Assembly: GCF_013314975.1 (NCBI RefSeq)
Contig: NZ_JABTYH010000007.1
Location: forward strand, 95,304-159,303
Length of the DNA: 64,000 bases
Source: Pseudarthrobacter oxydans
GTDB lineage: Bacteria; Actinomycetota; Actinomycetes; Actinomycetales; Micrococcaceae
Direction of reading: 5' to 3'
The notes under the pieces were generated by a model. It did no database searches and was not told where the DNA came from. It worked only from the letters and a program-made list of their open reading frames with translations. This document shows, in pieces, positions 48,917 to 57,727 of the stretch (position 1 is the first letter of the stretch; each line of letters starts with the position of its first letter). The translations under genes and the position numbers were made by a program.

Positions 48917-50128
48917 GTGAAGCGGCTGTTGTCTGAGCCCAGGCCCGACTGGAAGCAGAAGATCCAGGAACAGGGCCTGGTGTTCTCCACCACCACCATG
49001 GACGACGGGCGGCGGATCGAGTACTGGAACGAATCCGCGTACTACGAATTCACCACGGACGAGGTGGAGACCCTCGAGGTGGCGGCCGAGGACATGCACC
49101 GGATGTGCCTGGAAGCGGCCACGTTCCTGGCCACCGGCGCAATGGGAGACATTGGCATTGGCCCGCAGGCTTTGGAGCTGGCCGCGGAGTCCCTGCAGGC
49201 CGGGGACGTGGATGTGTACGGCCGCTTCGACTTCATCTACGACGGGCAGGGCGGTCCCGCCAAGATGCTCGAATACAACGCGGACACCCCCACCGGCCTG
49301 ATCGAGGCGGCCGTGGCGCAGTGGTTCTGGCTGCAGGACGTCTTCCCGGAAAAGGACCAGTGGAACGGCATCCACGAGGCCCTGATCCGGCAATGGAAAA
49401 AGGTGCACTACCGCACCGGCATGAGCACCCTCCACGTTGCCCACTCGGAAGTCGAGGAATCCGGCGAGGACTGGATGACGGCTGCCTACATGCGGGACGT
49501 GGCCAGCCAGGCAGGTTGGACCACCATCGGCATCAACATGTCGGACATCGGCTGGGACCCCAACCTGAACCGGTTCGTGGACCTGGACAATTTCATGATC
49601 AGCACCATCTTCAAGCTCTATCCCTGGGAGCTGATGATGAAGGAACCCTTCGGGCAGCGGCTCCTGGAACGCGCCCACAATCCGCGCTGGGTTGAACCGG
49701 CCTGGAAAATGCTCCTCTCCAACAAGGCGCTCCTCGCCGCCCTCTGGCATCTGTACCCGCAGCATCCCAACCTGCTGCCGGCCTACCTCAACGAGCCGGG
49801 TCCCCTCAAGGAATGGGTGGCCAAGCCGCTGCACGGCCGCGAAGGGGACAACATCAAAATCCATGCCCAGGGGATCAGCCTTGAGCAACCCGGCGGCTAC
49901 GGCCGCGAGGGCTGGTGCTACCAGCAGTACCAGGAACTGCCCGACTTCGACGGCAACCATCCCGTCCTGGGCCTGTGGGTGGTGGACGGCGAGTCCGTGG
50001 GCTGCGGCATCCGGGAATCGGATGGGCCGGTCACGGACTACTTCTGCCGTTTTGTGCCCAACACCATTGACGCGCCGGCGCCGCTCTCGGCCGAGGCCTC
50101 CTCCAACAAAGCAGGTATCGCACTATGA
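48917..50128 (+). CDS. Glutathionylspermidine synthase-family ATP-grasp ligase (YgiC-like)
   Basis: A 403-residue protein of the GSP-synthase family without the amidase domain. Diagnostic segments: YGRFDFIYDGQGGPAKMLEYNADTPTG (ATP/Mg and substrate residues, in part), ERAHNPRWVEPAWKMLLSNKALL, YVAKPL-like WVAKPLHGREGDNIKI, and GLWVVDGESVGCGIRESDG. The synthase domain joins a carboxylate to an amine with ATP. Actinobacteria lack glutathione, so the natural acceptor is unknown; YgiC itself ligates an unidentified peptide. GTG start two bases after the YgiB-like gene; the operon continues with an APC permease. Confidence 0.9.
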   Translation: MKRLLSEPRPDWKQKIQEQGLVFSTTTMDDGRRIEYWNESAYYEFTTDEVETLEVAAEDMHRMCLEAATFLATGAMGDIGIGPQALELAAESLQAGDVDVYGRFDFIYDGQGGPAKMLEYNADTPTGLIEAAVAQWFWLQDVFPEKDQWNGIHEALIRQWKKVHYRTGMSTLHVAHSEVEESGEDWMTAAYMRDVASQAGWTTIGINMSDIGWDPNLNRFVDLDNFMISTIFKLYPWELMMKEPFGQRLLERAHNPRWVEPAWKMLLSNKALLAALWHLYPQHPNLLPAYLNEPGPLKEWVAKPLHGREGDNIKIHAQGISLEQPGGYGREGWCYQQYQELPDFDGNHPVLGLWVVDGESVGCGIRESDGPVTDYFCRFVPNTIDAPAPLSAEASSNKAGIAL

Positions 50129-50141
50129 ACCCGGTGACAGC

Positions 50142-51647
50142 ATGAGCACAGGAACTACGACGACGGGCGGCCAGGGCGGCGCGCCGGGCGCCACCGTCCC
50201 GGCCAAGGGGCTCCGCGCCGGGATCCTCGACCTCGGCGACTCCGTGATGCTGGGTCTGGCCTCCACGGCACCGGTGTACTCGCTGGCCGCGACACTGGGC
50301 CTCATCGTGGCCGTAAACGGCAACTACACTCCCCTGATCCTGCTGCTCGGCTTCATCCCCGTGCTCTTCATCGCGTATGCGTTCCGCGAACTGAACAGTG
50401 CCATTCCGGACTGCGGCACCACCTTCACCTGGTCCCGGCGTGCGTTCGGCCCCTGGGCGGGCTGGCTGGGCGGCTGGGGCGTGGCGCTCGCCGGCATCGT
50501 GGTCCTGGCCAACCTGGCGCAGGTGGCGGGCCAGTACCTGTGGCTCCTGGTGGGCGACGGCTCCCTGGCGGACAACAAGGCAGTGGTGACCGCAACGGGG
50601 GTCCTGTTCATCGCCGTGATGACGCTGGTCAACTACCGGGGCATCCGGCTGGGCGAACACGTCCAGCGGGTGCTGACGTATGTGCAGTACATCTCCCTGG
50701 GCATCTTTGCCCTGGCCATTGTGGTGCGGATCGTTGCGGGTTCCGCCGCCGGCGACACCTCCATCCAGGCCTTCGATCTTGAATGGTTCAACCCGGTGGG
50801 TGCCTTTGCGGATCCCGGCGCCGTGGTGCACGGCGCGCTCCTGGCGCTCTTCATCTATTGGGGCTGGGACACCTGCCTCGCAGTCAATGAGGAAACAGAG
50901 AACCCTTCAACCACCCCCGGCCGCGGCGCGGTGATCTCCGCCTTCATCCTGGTGGCCATCTATGTCTCCGTGGCGCTCCTGGTGATGATGTACGCCACGG
51001 TGGGCACGGAAGGCATTGGCCTGGGCAACGAGGCCAACCAGGACGACGTCTTCCTGGCCATGCGGGACGTGGTGCTGGGCCCGTGGGGCTGGCTGATTGT
51101 CGTCGCGGTGCTTGCCTCCGTCCTGTCCTCCACCCAGACCACCATCCTCCCCACGGCACGGGGCACCCTGTCTATGGGCGTCCACGGTGCCCTGCCGGCC
51201 AGGTTCGGCGAGGTGCACCCGAAGAACCAGACCCCGGGTTTTTCCACCCAGGTCATGGGGGCGGCCGCCATCGCCTACTACGTGGCCATGAGTTTCCTGA
51301 GCGAGAACCTGCTCTCCGATTCCATCAGCGCCATCAGCCTGTTCATCGCCTTCTACTACGCGCTCACCGGTTTCGCGTGCTTCTGGTACTTCCGCGGCAC
51401 CCTCCGGCATTCGGCACGCAACCTGTGGTTCCGGGGCATCCTGCCGCTCGTGGGCGCGCTCCTCCTGACGGCCGCGTTCTTCATCTCGGCAGTCCAGATG
51501 TGGGACCCAGCCTACGGCGACACCCAGATCTTCGGGATCGGCGGGGCCTTCGTCAGTGGCGTGCTGCTGCTGGCCCTGGGCGTGGCGCTGGCTGTGGCCT
51601 GCCGGTTCCTGCCGGCCACCCGCGGCTATTTCCTGGCGAAGCCGTGA
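50142..51647 (+). CDS. APC-family amino acid/polyamine permease
   Basis: A 501-residue permease with about 12 helices after a 25-residue Gly/Thr-rich head. GLASTAPVYSLAATLGLIV is the first-helix signature; AIPDCGTTFTWSRRAFGPWAGWLGGW matches helix 3, and NEETENPSTTPGRGAVISA the loop before helix 7. It begins 13 bases after the YgiC-like gene and ends in a 4-base overlap with the acyl-CoA dehydrogenase gene, so it belongs to the same operon and may deliver the amine or amino acid used by it. Substrate not readable. Confidence 0.92.
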   Translation: MSTGTTTTGGQGGAPGATVPAKGLRAGILDLGDSVMLGLASTAPVYSLAATLGLIVAVNGNYTPLILLLGFIPVLFIAYAFRELNSAIPDCGTTFTWSRRAFGPWAGWLGGWGVALAGIVVLANLAQVAGQYLWLLVGDGSLADNKAVVTATGVLFIAVMTLVNYRGIRLGEHVQRVLTYVQYISLGIFALAIVVRIVAGSAAGDTSIQAFDLEWFNPVGAFADPGAVVHGALLALFIYWGWDTCLAVNEETENPSTTPGRGAVISAFILVAIYVSVALLVMMYATVGTEGIGLGNEANQDDVFLAMRDVVLGPWGWLIVVAVLASVLSSTQTTILPTARGTLSMGVHGALPARFGEVHPKNQTPGFSTQVMGAAAIAYYVAMSFLSENLLSDSISAISLFIAFYYALTGFACFWYFRGTLRHSARNLWFRGILPLVGALLLTAAFFISAVQMWDPAYGDTQIFGIGGAFVSGVLLLALGVALAVACRFLPATRGYFLAKP

Positions 51648-52819
51648 ACCCGGATCCCTCGGACGTCCTTGCCCTGGATGCCCTGCTGACCCCCGGCGAG
51701 CAGGAAATCCAGCAGAAGGTCCGGGACTTCACGGCCCAGCGGATCCGGCCAAACATCGCCCGGTGGTACGACGACGCCGTCTTTCCCCTGGAACTCGCGC
51801 CGGAACTGGGCGAGCTCGGGGTGCTGGGGATGCACCTGGAAGGTTATGGCTGCCCCGGCCGGTCCGCCGTCGAGTACGGCCTGGCCGCCATGGAACTCGA
51901 GGCCGGCGATTCCGGGATCCGCACCTTCGTCTCGGTGCAGGGCTCATTGGCCATGACCGCCATCCACACGTGGGGCTCCGAGGACCAGAAACAGGAGTGG
52001 CTCCCCCGGATGGCCGCAGGGGAAGTGATCGGGGGCTTTGCGCTGACCGAACCGTCAGCCGGCTCCGACCCTTCCTCCATGGCCACGTTCGCCCGCCGTG
52101 ACGGTGCCGGGGACAACGCCGGCTGGGTGCTGAACGGCGCCAAACGATGGATAGGGCTCGCCTCGGTGGCGGGCGTGATGGTGGTCTGGGCCATGACGGA
52201 TGACGGCGTCCACGGTTTCCTGGTTCCCGCGGGAACGCCGGGCGTCACCGCCACGCCCATCGGGCAGAAGCTCTCCATGCGGGCCTCCATCCAGTGTGAT
52301 GTGGTGTTCGACGACGTCAGGCTGGGTCCGGAGGCGCTGCTGCCGGCCGCGCGTGGCCTGCGCGGCCCCTTTACCTGTCTGAACGAGGCACGGTACGGCA
52401 TCGCCTGGGGCGCCATGGGTGCCGCCCGGGATTCCTACCAGGCAGCACTGGCCTACTCGCAGGAGCGGCTGCAGTTCGGCAAGCCGCTGGCCGCCTACCA
52501 GCTGACCCAGGAAAAGCTGGTCAACATGCTGGTGGAGATCCAGAAGGGCACGCTGCTGGCACTGCACCTGGGACGGCTCAAGGACGCCGGCGCCCTGCGG
52601 CCCGAGCAAATCTCACTGGGCAAGCTGAACAATGTCAGGGAAGCCCTCGCGGTGGCCAGGGAAGCCCGGTCCATCCTTGGCGGAAACGGAATCACGCTGG
52701 ACTACCCGCCCCTGCGGCACGCAGCCAACCTGGAGTCGGTGCGCACCTATGAGGGCACGGACGAAGTCCACACCCTGGTCCTTGGCCAGCACATCACCGG
52801 CTTCAACGCTTTCCGCTGA
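51644..52819 (+). CDS. gcdH: Acyl-CoA dehydrogenase, glutaryl-CoA dehydrogenase type
   Basis: A 391-residue FAD enzyme. FALTEPSAGSDPSSMATFARR and NGAKRWIGLASVAGVMVVWA are the flavin and substrate loops; LNEARYGIAWGAMGAARDSY and RSILGGNGITLDYPPLRH match glutaryl-CoA dehydrogenase; the catalytic base is the Glu of RTYEGTDEVHTLVLG. GCDH both oxidises and decarboxylates glutaryl-CoA in lysine and tryptophan breakdown. The GTG start overlaps the permease stop by 4 bases. Its place behind an amino-acid permease fits import and breakdown of a lysine-like compound, but some relatives act on other acyl-CoAs. Confidence 0.9.
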   Translation: MNPDPSDVLALDALLTPGEQEIQQKVRDFTAQRIRPNIARWYDDAVFPLELAPELGELGVLGMHLEGYGCPGRSAVEYGLAAMELEAGDSGIRTFVSVQGSLAMTAIHTWGSEDQKQEWLPRMAAGEVIGGFALTEPSAGSDPSSMATFARRDGAGDNAGWVLNGAKRWIGLASVAGVMVVWAMTDDGVHGFLVPAGTPGVTATPIGQKLSMRASIQCDVVFDDVRLGPEALLPAARGLRGPFTCLNEARYGIAWGAMGAARDSYQAALAYSQERLQFGKPLAAYQLTQEKLVNMLVEIQKGTLLALHLGRLKDAGALRPEQISLGKLNNVREALAVAREARSILGGNGITLDYPPLRHAANLESVRTYEGTDEVHTLVLGQHITGFNAFR

Positions 52820-53593
52820 TCAGGCGGAGAAGCCGCCGTCGGACTTGATGAGCTGGCCGGAGACCCAGCGGCCGGCGGGCGAGAGCAGGAACCCCACGGT
52901 TCCTGCGACGTCGGCCGGTGTTCCCAGCCGTCCCGTGGGCTGCTGGGCCGTCAGCGCTGCCCGGACCTCATCGTCCATCCAGCCCGTGTCCACCGGGCCC
53001 GGGTTCAGCACGTTCGCCGAAATGCCCAGCGGTCCAAGTTCCCGCGCGGCGGCAATGACGATCCTGTCCAGCGCCCCCTTCGAGGCACCGTAGGGAAGGT
53101 TGAACGCTGTGTGGTCACTGGTCAGCGCAACGATCGCGCCGCCGTCGTCCGTTGCCTGCCGCGCGAACGCGGCAATCAGCTGCCAGCTGGCCCGCGTGTT
53201 CACGGCAAAGTGCCGCTCAAACGATTCCACGCTGGTGTCCAGGATCCCCGAGTCGACGGACTCGGCGTGGCTCAGGACCATGCCCTGCAGCGGGCCCGCC
53301 AGCTGCACGGACTCCGCCACCAGCCGGTCGGGCACGGCGGGGTCCTGGAGGTCCGCGGACAGCACGTGGACCTGGGCGCCGATGGCTTCGAGCTCGGCAG
53401 TCAAACGCACGACGTCGTCCGGTTGAGTCCCCCACGGCATCCGGGCGTCGTAGTCCTGCCAGTAGGCCAGCACCAGGTCCCAGCCCTCGGCGGCGAGGTG
53501 CCGGGCGATGCCGGCGCCGATGGAGGCCAGCCTCCCTGCGCCGGTGATGAGGGCGGCGGGGCGGGCAGGAGTAGCTGAAGGCACGGGTTCCAT
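52820..53593 (-). CDS. Short-chain dehydrogenase/reductase
   Basis: A 257-residue classical SDR: ALITGAGRLASIGAGIARHLA binds the cofactor, LTSDHTAF and LPYGASKGALDRIV give the catalytic Ser, Tyr and Lys, and SANVLNPGPVDTGWM follows as usual. The short spacing between G-box residues resembles FabG/FabI-like enzymes. The stop codon directly abuts that of the convergent GCDH gene. TAGGCT lies 6 bases before the ATG, so the mRNA is probably leaderless and separate from the TetR gene upstream, 4 bases away. Substrate unknown. Confidence 0.9.
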   Translation of the reverse strand: MEPVPSATPARPAALITGAGRLASIGAGIARHLAAEGWDLVLAYWQDYDARMPWGTQPDDVVRLTAELEAIGAQVHVLSADLQDPAVPDRLVAESVQLAGPLQGMVLSHAESVDSGILDTSVESFERHFAVNTRASWQLIAAFARQATDDGGAIVALTSDHTAFNLPYGASKGALDRIVIAAARELGPLGISANVLNPGPVDTGWMDDEVRAALTAQQPTGRLGTPADVAGTVGFLLSPAGRWVSGQLIKSDGGFSA

Positions 53594-53597
53594 GGGA

Positions 53598-54260
53598 TCA
53601 GCCTAGTGGCGCCAATGGAGGCGCCCCGGCCGATGCACGCTCCTGGTCCTCCTCAGGCAGCAGGACCAGGTCCAGGTACGCGCGGAGACAGCCGGCCATG
53701 TCCACACTCCCCGGTGCCAGGAGCCATTGCGTCTGGATGCCGTCCCACAGAGCGATCAATGAGGCGGCGGCAGTGTCCGGATCCACACCAGGGCGCAGCC
53801 GGCCTTCCCCGGCCAGCTGCGCAAGCTGGCGCGCGTAGCTCCGCCGCAGCCGGTCAAAGCGCTCCGTAAAGTAGTCTCGCCCGGGATGCCCCTCCGTGAC
53901 TGCTTCCCCGCACAGGACGGTGTAGAGCTCAAGGACTCCCGGGACATCTTCATTGAAGCGCGCCTGCCGGAGGACGGCATCAGCAAGTGATTCCTCCGGG
54001 TCCGGCGGCGCGGTACCGTCTCCTGTGATGGAATCCCGCCAGTTGAGTACTGCCAGGAGCAGATCGCTTTTCGAGGGGAAGTAGTGGAGGAGGCTCGTCT
54101 GGCTCATGCCGGCGTGGTTGGCCACGTCCTGCAGCGAGCCGCCGCGATACCCGTGGGCGGCGAACACGGCGTGGGCTGCGGTCAGGATGGCCCGGCGCCG
54201 CTCCGCAGACTTCGCGTAGGGTCCCCGGCGGGAAGCTTGCGGCCCATCCTTGGTGCTCAT
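53598..54260 (-). CDS. TetR-family regulator
   Basis: A 220-residue TetR repressor: the helix-turn-helix is AILTAAHAVFAAHGYRGGSL then DVANHAGMSQTSLLHYFPSK (about 25-65), and the helical C-terminal half binds an unknown ligand (GVLELYTVLCGEAVTEGHPG). The ATG at 54260 gives the standard length; the frame runs on upstream through the operator and is not used. A perfect 26-base palindrome lies 37 bases upstream in the region shared with the divergent sugar importer operon, so it probably controls both itself and that importer. Confidence 0.92.
   Translation of the reverse strand: MSTKDGPQASRRGPYAKSAERRRAILTAAHAVFAAHGYRGGSLQDVANHAGMSQTSLLHYFPSKSDLLLAVLNWRDSITGDGTAPPDPEESLADAVLRQARFNEDVPGVLELYTVLCGEAVTEGHPGRDYFTERFDRLRRSYARQLAQLAGEGRLRPGVDPDTAAASLIALWDGIQTQWLLAPGSVDMAGCLRAYLDLVLLPEEDQERASAGAPPLAPLG
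53600..53605 (-). promoter_or_regulatory. -10 box of the SDR gene
   Basis: TAGGCT on the minus strand ends 6 bases before the ATG at 53593; it lies within the last codons of the TetR gene. Confidence 0.4.
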
Positions 54261-54297
54261 GGCAAGCCAGTGTACCCGCCGTAATGCGCAATAAACC

Positions 54298-54323
54298 AAA
54301 ACTCGAGTGAGCACTCGAGTTTT
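54298..54323. promoter_or_regulatory. Perfect TetR operator between divergent genes
   Basis: AAAACTCGAGTG (54298-54309) and CACTCGAGTTTT (54312-54323) are perfect complements around a 2-base centre. The site covers the -35/spacer region of a possible importer promoter with -10 TAGCCT at 54329-54334, and lies 37 bases upstream of the tetR ATG, so one repressor could act on both genes. Confidence 0.75.
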
Positions 54324-54406
54324 CATGTTAGCCTGTCTCGAACCGAACAAAAAGTGCCATGCTTCACACTTTTAGGCACATATCCGACACGATGAGGTGA
54401 AGGCAA

Positions 54407-55747
54407 ATGTCCCGATTCACGCGAAGACAACTCCTGAGTGCGGGCCTGGGCACCGCAGCGATGGGGCTCTTGTCCGGCTGTGCCACGCCAGGCATACGCT
54501 CCGTCAACACAGCACCGGTGCTCGCTCCGGCCGCCAGCGGGGAAAAGATCACCCTGACGTACTGGTGCTGGCTCAAAGATGCACAAAAAGTGGCCGACAT
54601 CTGGAACGCCTCCCATCCGCAGGTCCAGGTGGAGGTCGTATGGATTCCCGGCGGCAATGCCGGCGGGTACCAAAAGCTCTATTCGGCCCTGGCTGCTGGC
54701 GGCGGACCCGACCTTGCCCAGGTGGAGATGCGGTCCCTCCCCGAATTCATGCTGGTCAACGGCCTGGTGGACGTGGCCCGGTACGGCGCCCAGGACTACG
54801 CGCACCTGTACGACCAGACACTGTGGGGCCAAGTCAGCTTCTCCGGCGGCGTGTACGGCATCCCCCAGGACTCCGGCCCCATGGCCATGTTCTACCAGCC
54901 GGCAGTCCTGGACCAGGTGGGCGGTACGAACCCCGGCACCTGGGACGAATGGGCGGCCCTTGCCCGCGAACTGCGCAAAAAGGATGTCTACCTGGACTGC
55001 TTCCCGCTGGGCGACGCCTCCGTGTTCACAGCGTTCGCGGCCCAGGCCGGTGCCAGCTGGCTCAGGCCTGAGGAGGACGGCTGGGTTATCAACATGACCG
55101 ACGACGCCACCATGAAGGTTGCCCGCTTCTTCGACCAGGCCATCGACGAGGACCTTGTCCAGACGGCGTTCGGCGCCTACTCTCCCGGCTGGTTTGCTGC
55201 AGCCGCGAAGGGAACCATTGCCTCCGTGGTGTCCGGCAGCTGGGGAGATGCCCTTATTGAAGGCGTCAGCGGCGGCAGCGGCAAATGGCGGGTGGCGCCC
55301 ATGCCCACCTGGGACGGCAGCGGATTCGGGTCAAGCTACCTTGGCGGATCCACGGCAGCGATCCTGGCCAACAGCAAGCACCCCCGCGAAGCACTCGAGT
55401 TCGCGGTGTGGATGACCACGTCAAGGGAAGGCATCGACGCCGAAATCACCAACAGCGGCATCGGCTGGTCGCCGTCGCCGGACTTCATCGGCACTCCGCG
55501 GCAGGCGCCGTCGGAATTCTTTGGCGGCCAAAGCTACCACCAGGAAATCTTCGTGCCGGCGGCCCGGCAGCAGAATGAGGACTGGTCCTGGTGGCCCGTC
55601 ACCCAGCAGTCCTTCAACATTCTGAGCGACGGCTTCCGGAAGAAGGCGTCCGGAACGAGCCTGGTGGATTCGGTGGCGGCGGCGGAACAGCAGATCATGA
55701 CCGTCTTCAGGAACAAAGGCCTCAGCATTCGAAAGGAAGCGTCATGA
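54407..55747 (+). CDS. Sugar-binding lipoprotein, probable Tat substrate (second ABC importer)
   Basis: A 446-residue family-1 solute-binding protein. The signal has a twin-arginine start (MSRFTRRQLLSAGL) and lipobox LLSGC, so it is probably exported folded and lipid-anchored. ITLTYWCWLKDAQKVADIW and WIPGGNAGGYQKLYSALAAG are typical of family-1 sugar binders. First gene of a three-gene importer (binding protein, two permeases) with 4-base overlaps. GTGAAGGCAA precedes the ATG. A TetR regulator and its palindrome lie just upstream, an unusual pairing since sugar importers are mostly under LacI, ROK or GntR. Confidence 0.92.
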   Translation: MSRFTRRQLLSAGLGTAAMGLLSGCATPGIRSVNTAPVLAPAASGEKITLTYWCWLKDAQKVADIWNASHPQVQVEVVWIPGGNAGGYQKLYSALAAGGGPDLAQVEMRSLPEFMLVNGLVDVARYGAQDYAHLYDQTLWGQVSFSGGVYGIPQDSGPMAMFYQPAVLDQVGGTNPGTWDEWAALARELRKKDVYLDCFPLGDASVFTAFAAQAGASWLRPEEDGWVINMTDDATMKVARFFDQAIDEDLVQTAFGAYSPGWFAAAAKGTIASVVSGSWGDALIEGVSGGSGKWRVAPMPTWDGSGFGSSYLGGSTAAILANSKHPREALEFAVWMTTSREGIDAEITNSGIGWSPSPDFIGTPRQAPSEFFGGQSYHQEIFVPAARQQNEDWSWWPVTQQSFNILSDGFRKKASGTSLVDSVAAAEQQIMTVFRNKGLSIRKEAS

Positions 55748-56709
55748 CAGCGACATCACCCACCGCGCGGACGGGGCGGGGTCCGTCAGCGCAGCCTCCC
55801 GCCCGGCCGGGCAAACGCGGCGACCGGACAGGCGCTGCGTCCCGCGCGCCCTGGCTCCTGCTGGCGCCCTTCCTGGCGCTGTTCATCCTGACGTTCGTCC
55901 TTCCGATTTTCGTGGCAGTCCTGTCCAGCTTCACCAAAGTGACCCGGAGCGGGCTTTTCGGCGAGGCCGGGGTTAAGAGTGAATTCGCCGGTTTCAGCAA
56001 CTATGCACAAGCCCTGGCTGACGGCAGCTTCGTGGCGTCGATCGGACGCATGCTCCTGTTCGGCGTGGTGCAGGTACCTGTGATGATCCTGCTCTGCACG
56101 GTGCTTGCCCTCATGCTCGAATCAGCGTCCGCCAAGTGGCCGGGCTTCTTCCGTGCCGCTTACTTCCTCCCCTACGGCGTACCGGGGGTCATCGCCACAA
56201 TCCTCTGGTCGTTCCTCTACGTCCCCGGGCTGAGTCCGCTGTTCGATGTCGCGGCACTGGTGGGACTGACCCCCGATTTCCTGGGTGCCAACACCGTCCT
56301 GTGGTCGATTGCGAATATCGTCACCTGGAGCTACACCGGCTATAACATGCTGATCATCGTGGCCCAGCTGAAGGCCATACCCGGGGAACTGTATGAAGCC
56401 GCGAAGGTGGACGGCGCCTCCACCTGGCGGGTGGCCCTCAGCATCCAGCTTCCGCTGATCCGGCCCGCCCTCGTCCTCACCACAGTGTTCTCCATCATCG
56501 GTACGCTGCAACTCTTCGCCGAGGCGCAGGTCCTGAAGACCGTGGCCCCCGCCATCGACAGCCAGTACACGCCCAACCTCAGCGCGTACACCACCGCGTT
56601 CGCCTACAACGACTACAACGTGGCCGCGGCGCAGGCAGTGCTGATAGCCGTGGCCGCCTTCGTCCTGTCCTTCGCCTTCCTCAAATTCACGAACAGGAAG
56701 TCATCATGA
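55744..56709 (+). CDS. Sugar ABC importer permease, MalF type
   Basis: A 321-residue permease; a 33-residue polar, Pro/Arg-rich head precedes six helices. The EAA loop reads LYEAAKVDGASTWRVALSIQ. The ATG overlaps the stop of the binding-protein gene by 4 bases, and its end overlaps the next permease by 4 bases. Confidence 0.93.
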   Translation: MTATSPTARTGRGPSAQPPARPGKRGDRTGAASRAPWLLLAPFLALFILTFVLPIFVAVLSSFTKVTRSGLFGEAGVKSEFAGFSNYAQALADGSFVASIGRMLLFGVVQVPVMILLCTVLALMLESASAKWPGFFRAAYFLPYGVPGVIATILWSFLYVPGLSPLFDVAALVGLTPDFLGANTVLWSIANIVTWSYTGYNMLIIVAQLKAIPGELYEAAKVDGASTWRVALSIQLPLIRPALVLTTVFSIIGTLQLFAEAQVLKTVAPAIDSQYTPNLSAYTTAFAYNDYNVAAAQAVLIAVAAFVLSFAFLKFTNRKSS

Positions 56710-57623
56710 CCGCTACCGTGACCCCGCCGTCGACAACGGCTTCCCCGGCCCGCACATCTGCTGCAGGGACCAGGCGTTCCGGCAGCAAAGGCCGTCCGTC
56801 CACCATCATCGTCACAGCGGTGCTCGTGGTGGTTGCCCTGTACTTCCTCATCCCCGTGTACTGGGTGGTGGTCGCTGCCACCAAATCCACGGAGGACCTG
56901 TTCTCCACCAACGGATTCTGGTTCGCCCCCACCGTTGCGCTGTGGGACAACCTTGCGCAGGTGCTCAGCTATGACAACGGCATCTTCATCCGGTGGTTCC
57001 TGAACTCAGTGCTGTACGCCGGCATCGGCGCCCTCCTGGCCACCTACTTTGCGGCGGCGGGCGGCTACGCGCTGGCGAAGTACGAATTCCGCGGGCGGAA
57101 CCTGGTCTTTGGAACCATCCTGGGCGGAGTACTGGTTCCCGGCACGGCCACCGCCTTGCCGCTTTTCCTGCTCTTCAGCCAGCTGGGCCTGGCCAACACG
57201 TACTGGAGCGTGCTGCTGCCGTCCCTCGTCTCGCCGTTTGGGCTGTTCCTGTGCCGGATCTATTCGCAGGCCACGGTGGACACGTCACTCATTGAGGCGG
57301 CCAGGCTGGACGGCGCGGGCGAACTGAGGATCTTCCACACCATCGGGCTGCGCGTCCTCACCCCCGCCCTGGTCACCGTGTTCCTCTTCCAGCTGGTGGG
57401 AATCTGGAACAACTACTTCCTGCCGCTCGTGATGCTGTCCGACTCCGGGCTGTACCCGATCACGCTCGGACTGAACAACTGGCTGAGCCAGGTGGACCGG
57501 CTGCCTGAGTTCTACGAGCTGACCACCGGCGGCGTGCTGCTCTCGATCATCCCGCTCAGCATCGCCATGGTGGTCCTTCAGCGCTTCTGGCGCGGCGGCC
57601 TCACCGAGGGTTCCGTGAAGTAG
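56706..57623 (+). CDS. Sugar ABC importer permease, MalG type
   Basis: A 305-residue permease with six helices after a polar head of about 35 residues. The EAA loop reads LIEAARLDGAGELRIFHTIG. Last gene of the importer operon; no ATPase gene follows, so it must use an ATPase coded elsewhere. A nested hairpin terminator lies 17 bases after the stop. Confidence 0.93.
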   Translation: MTATVTPPSTTASPARTSAAGTRRSGSKGRPSTIIVTAVLVVVALYFLIPVYWVVVAATKSTEDLFSTNGFWFAPTVALWDNLAQVLSYDNGIFIRWFLNSVLYAGIGALLATYFAAAGGYALAKYEFRGRNLVFGTILGGVLVPGTATALPLFLLFSQLGLANTYWSVLLPSLVSPFGLFLCRIYSQATVDTSLIEAARLDGAGELRIFHTIGLRVLTPALVTVFLFQLVGIWNNYFLPLVMLSDSGLYPITLGLNNWLSQVDRLPEFYELTTGGVLLSIIPLSIAMVVLQRFWRGGLTEGSVK

Positions 57624-57639
57624 GAACCTGCCTCACGCA

Positions 57640-57693
57640 GGACGGCACGCCGCGGCAACCCCTCGCTCCGGGGACTGCCGCGACGTGCCGTCC
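57640..57693. terminator. Nested bidirectional terminator between importer and metB
   Basis: GGACGGCACG (57640-57649) pairs with 57684-57693; inner arms GCGGCA/TGCCGC and CCCC/GGGG extend the hairpin. It lies between the convergent permease and metB genes. The downstream tail TGCCGTCCGGGTTTAAC occurs twice in tandem (57686-57702, 57703-57719). Confidence 0.75.
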
Positions 57694-57727
57694 GGGTTTA
57701 ACTGCCGTCCGGGTTTAACCGGCGGGG

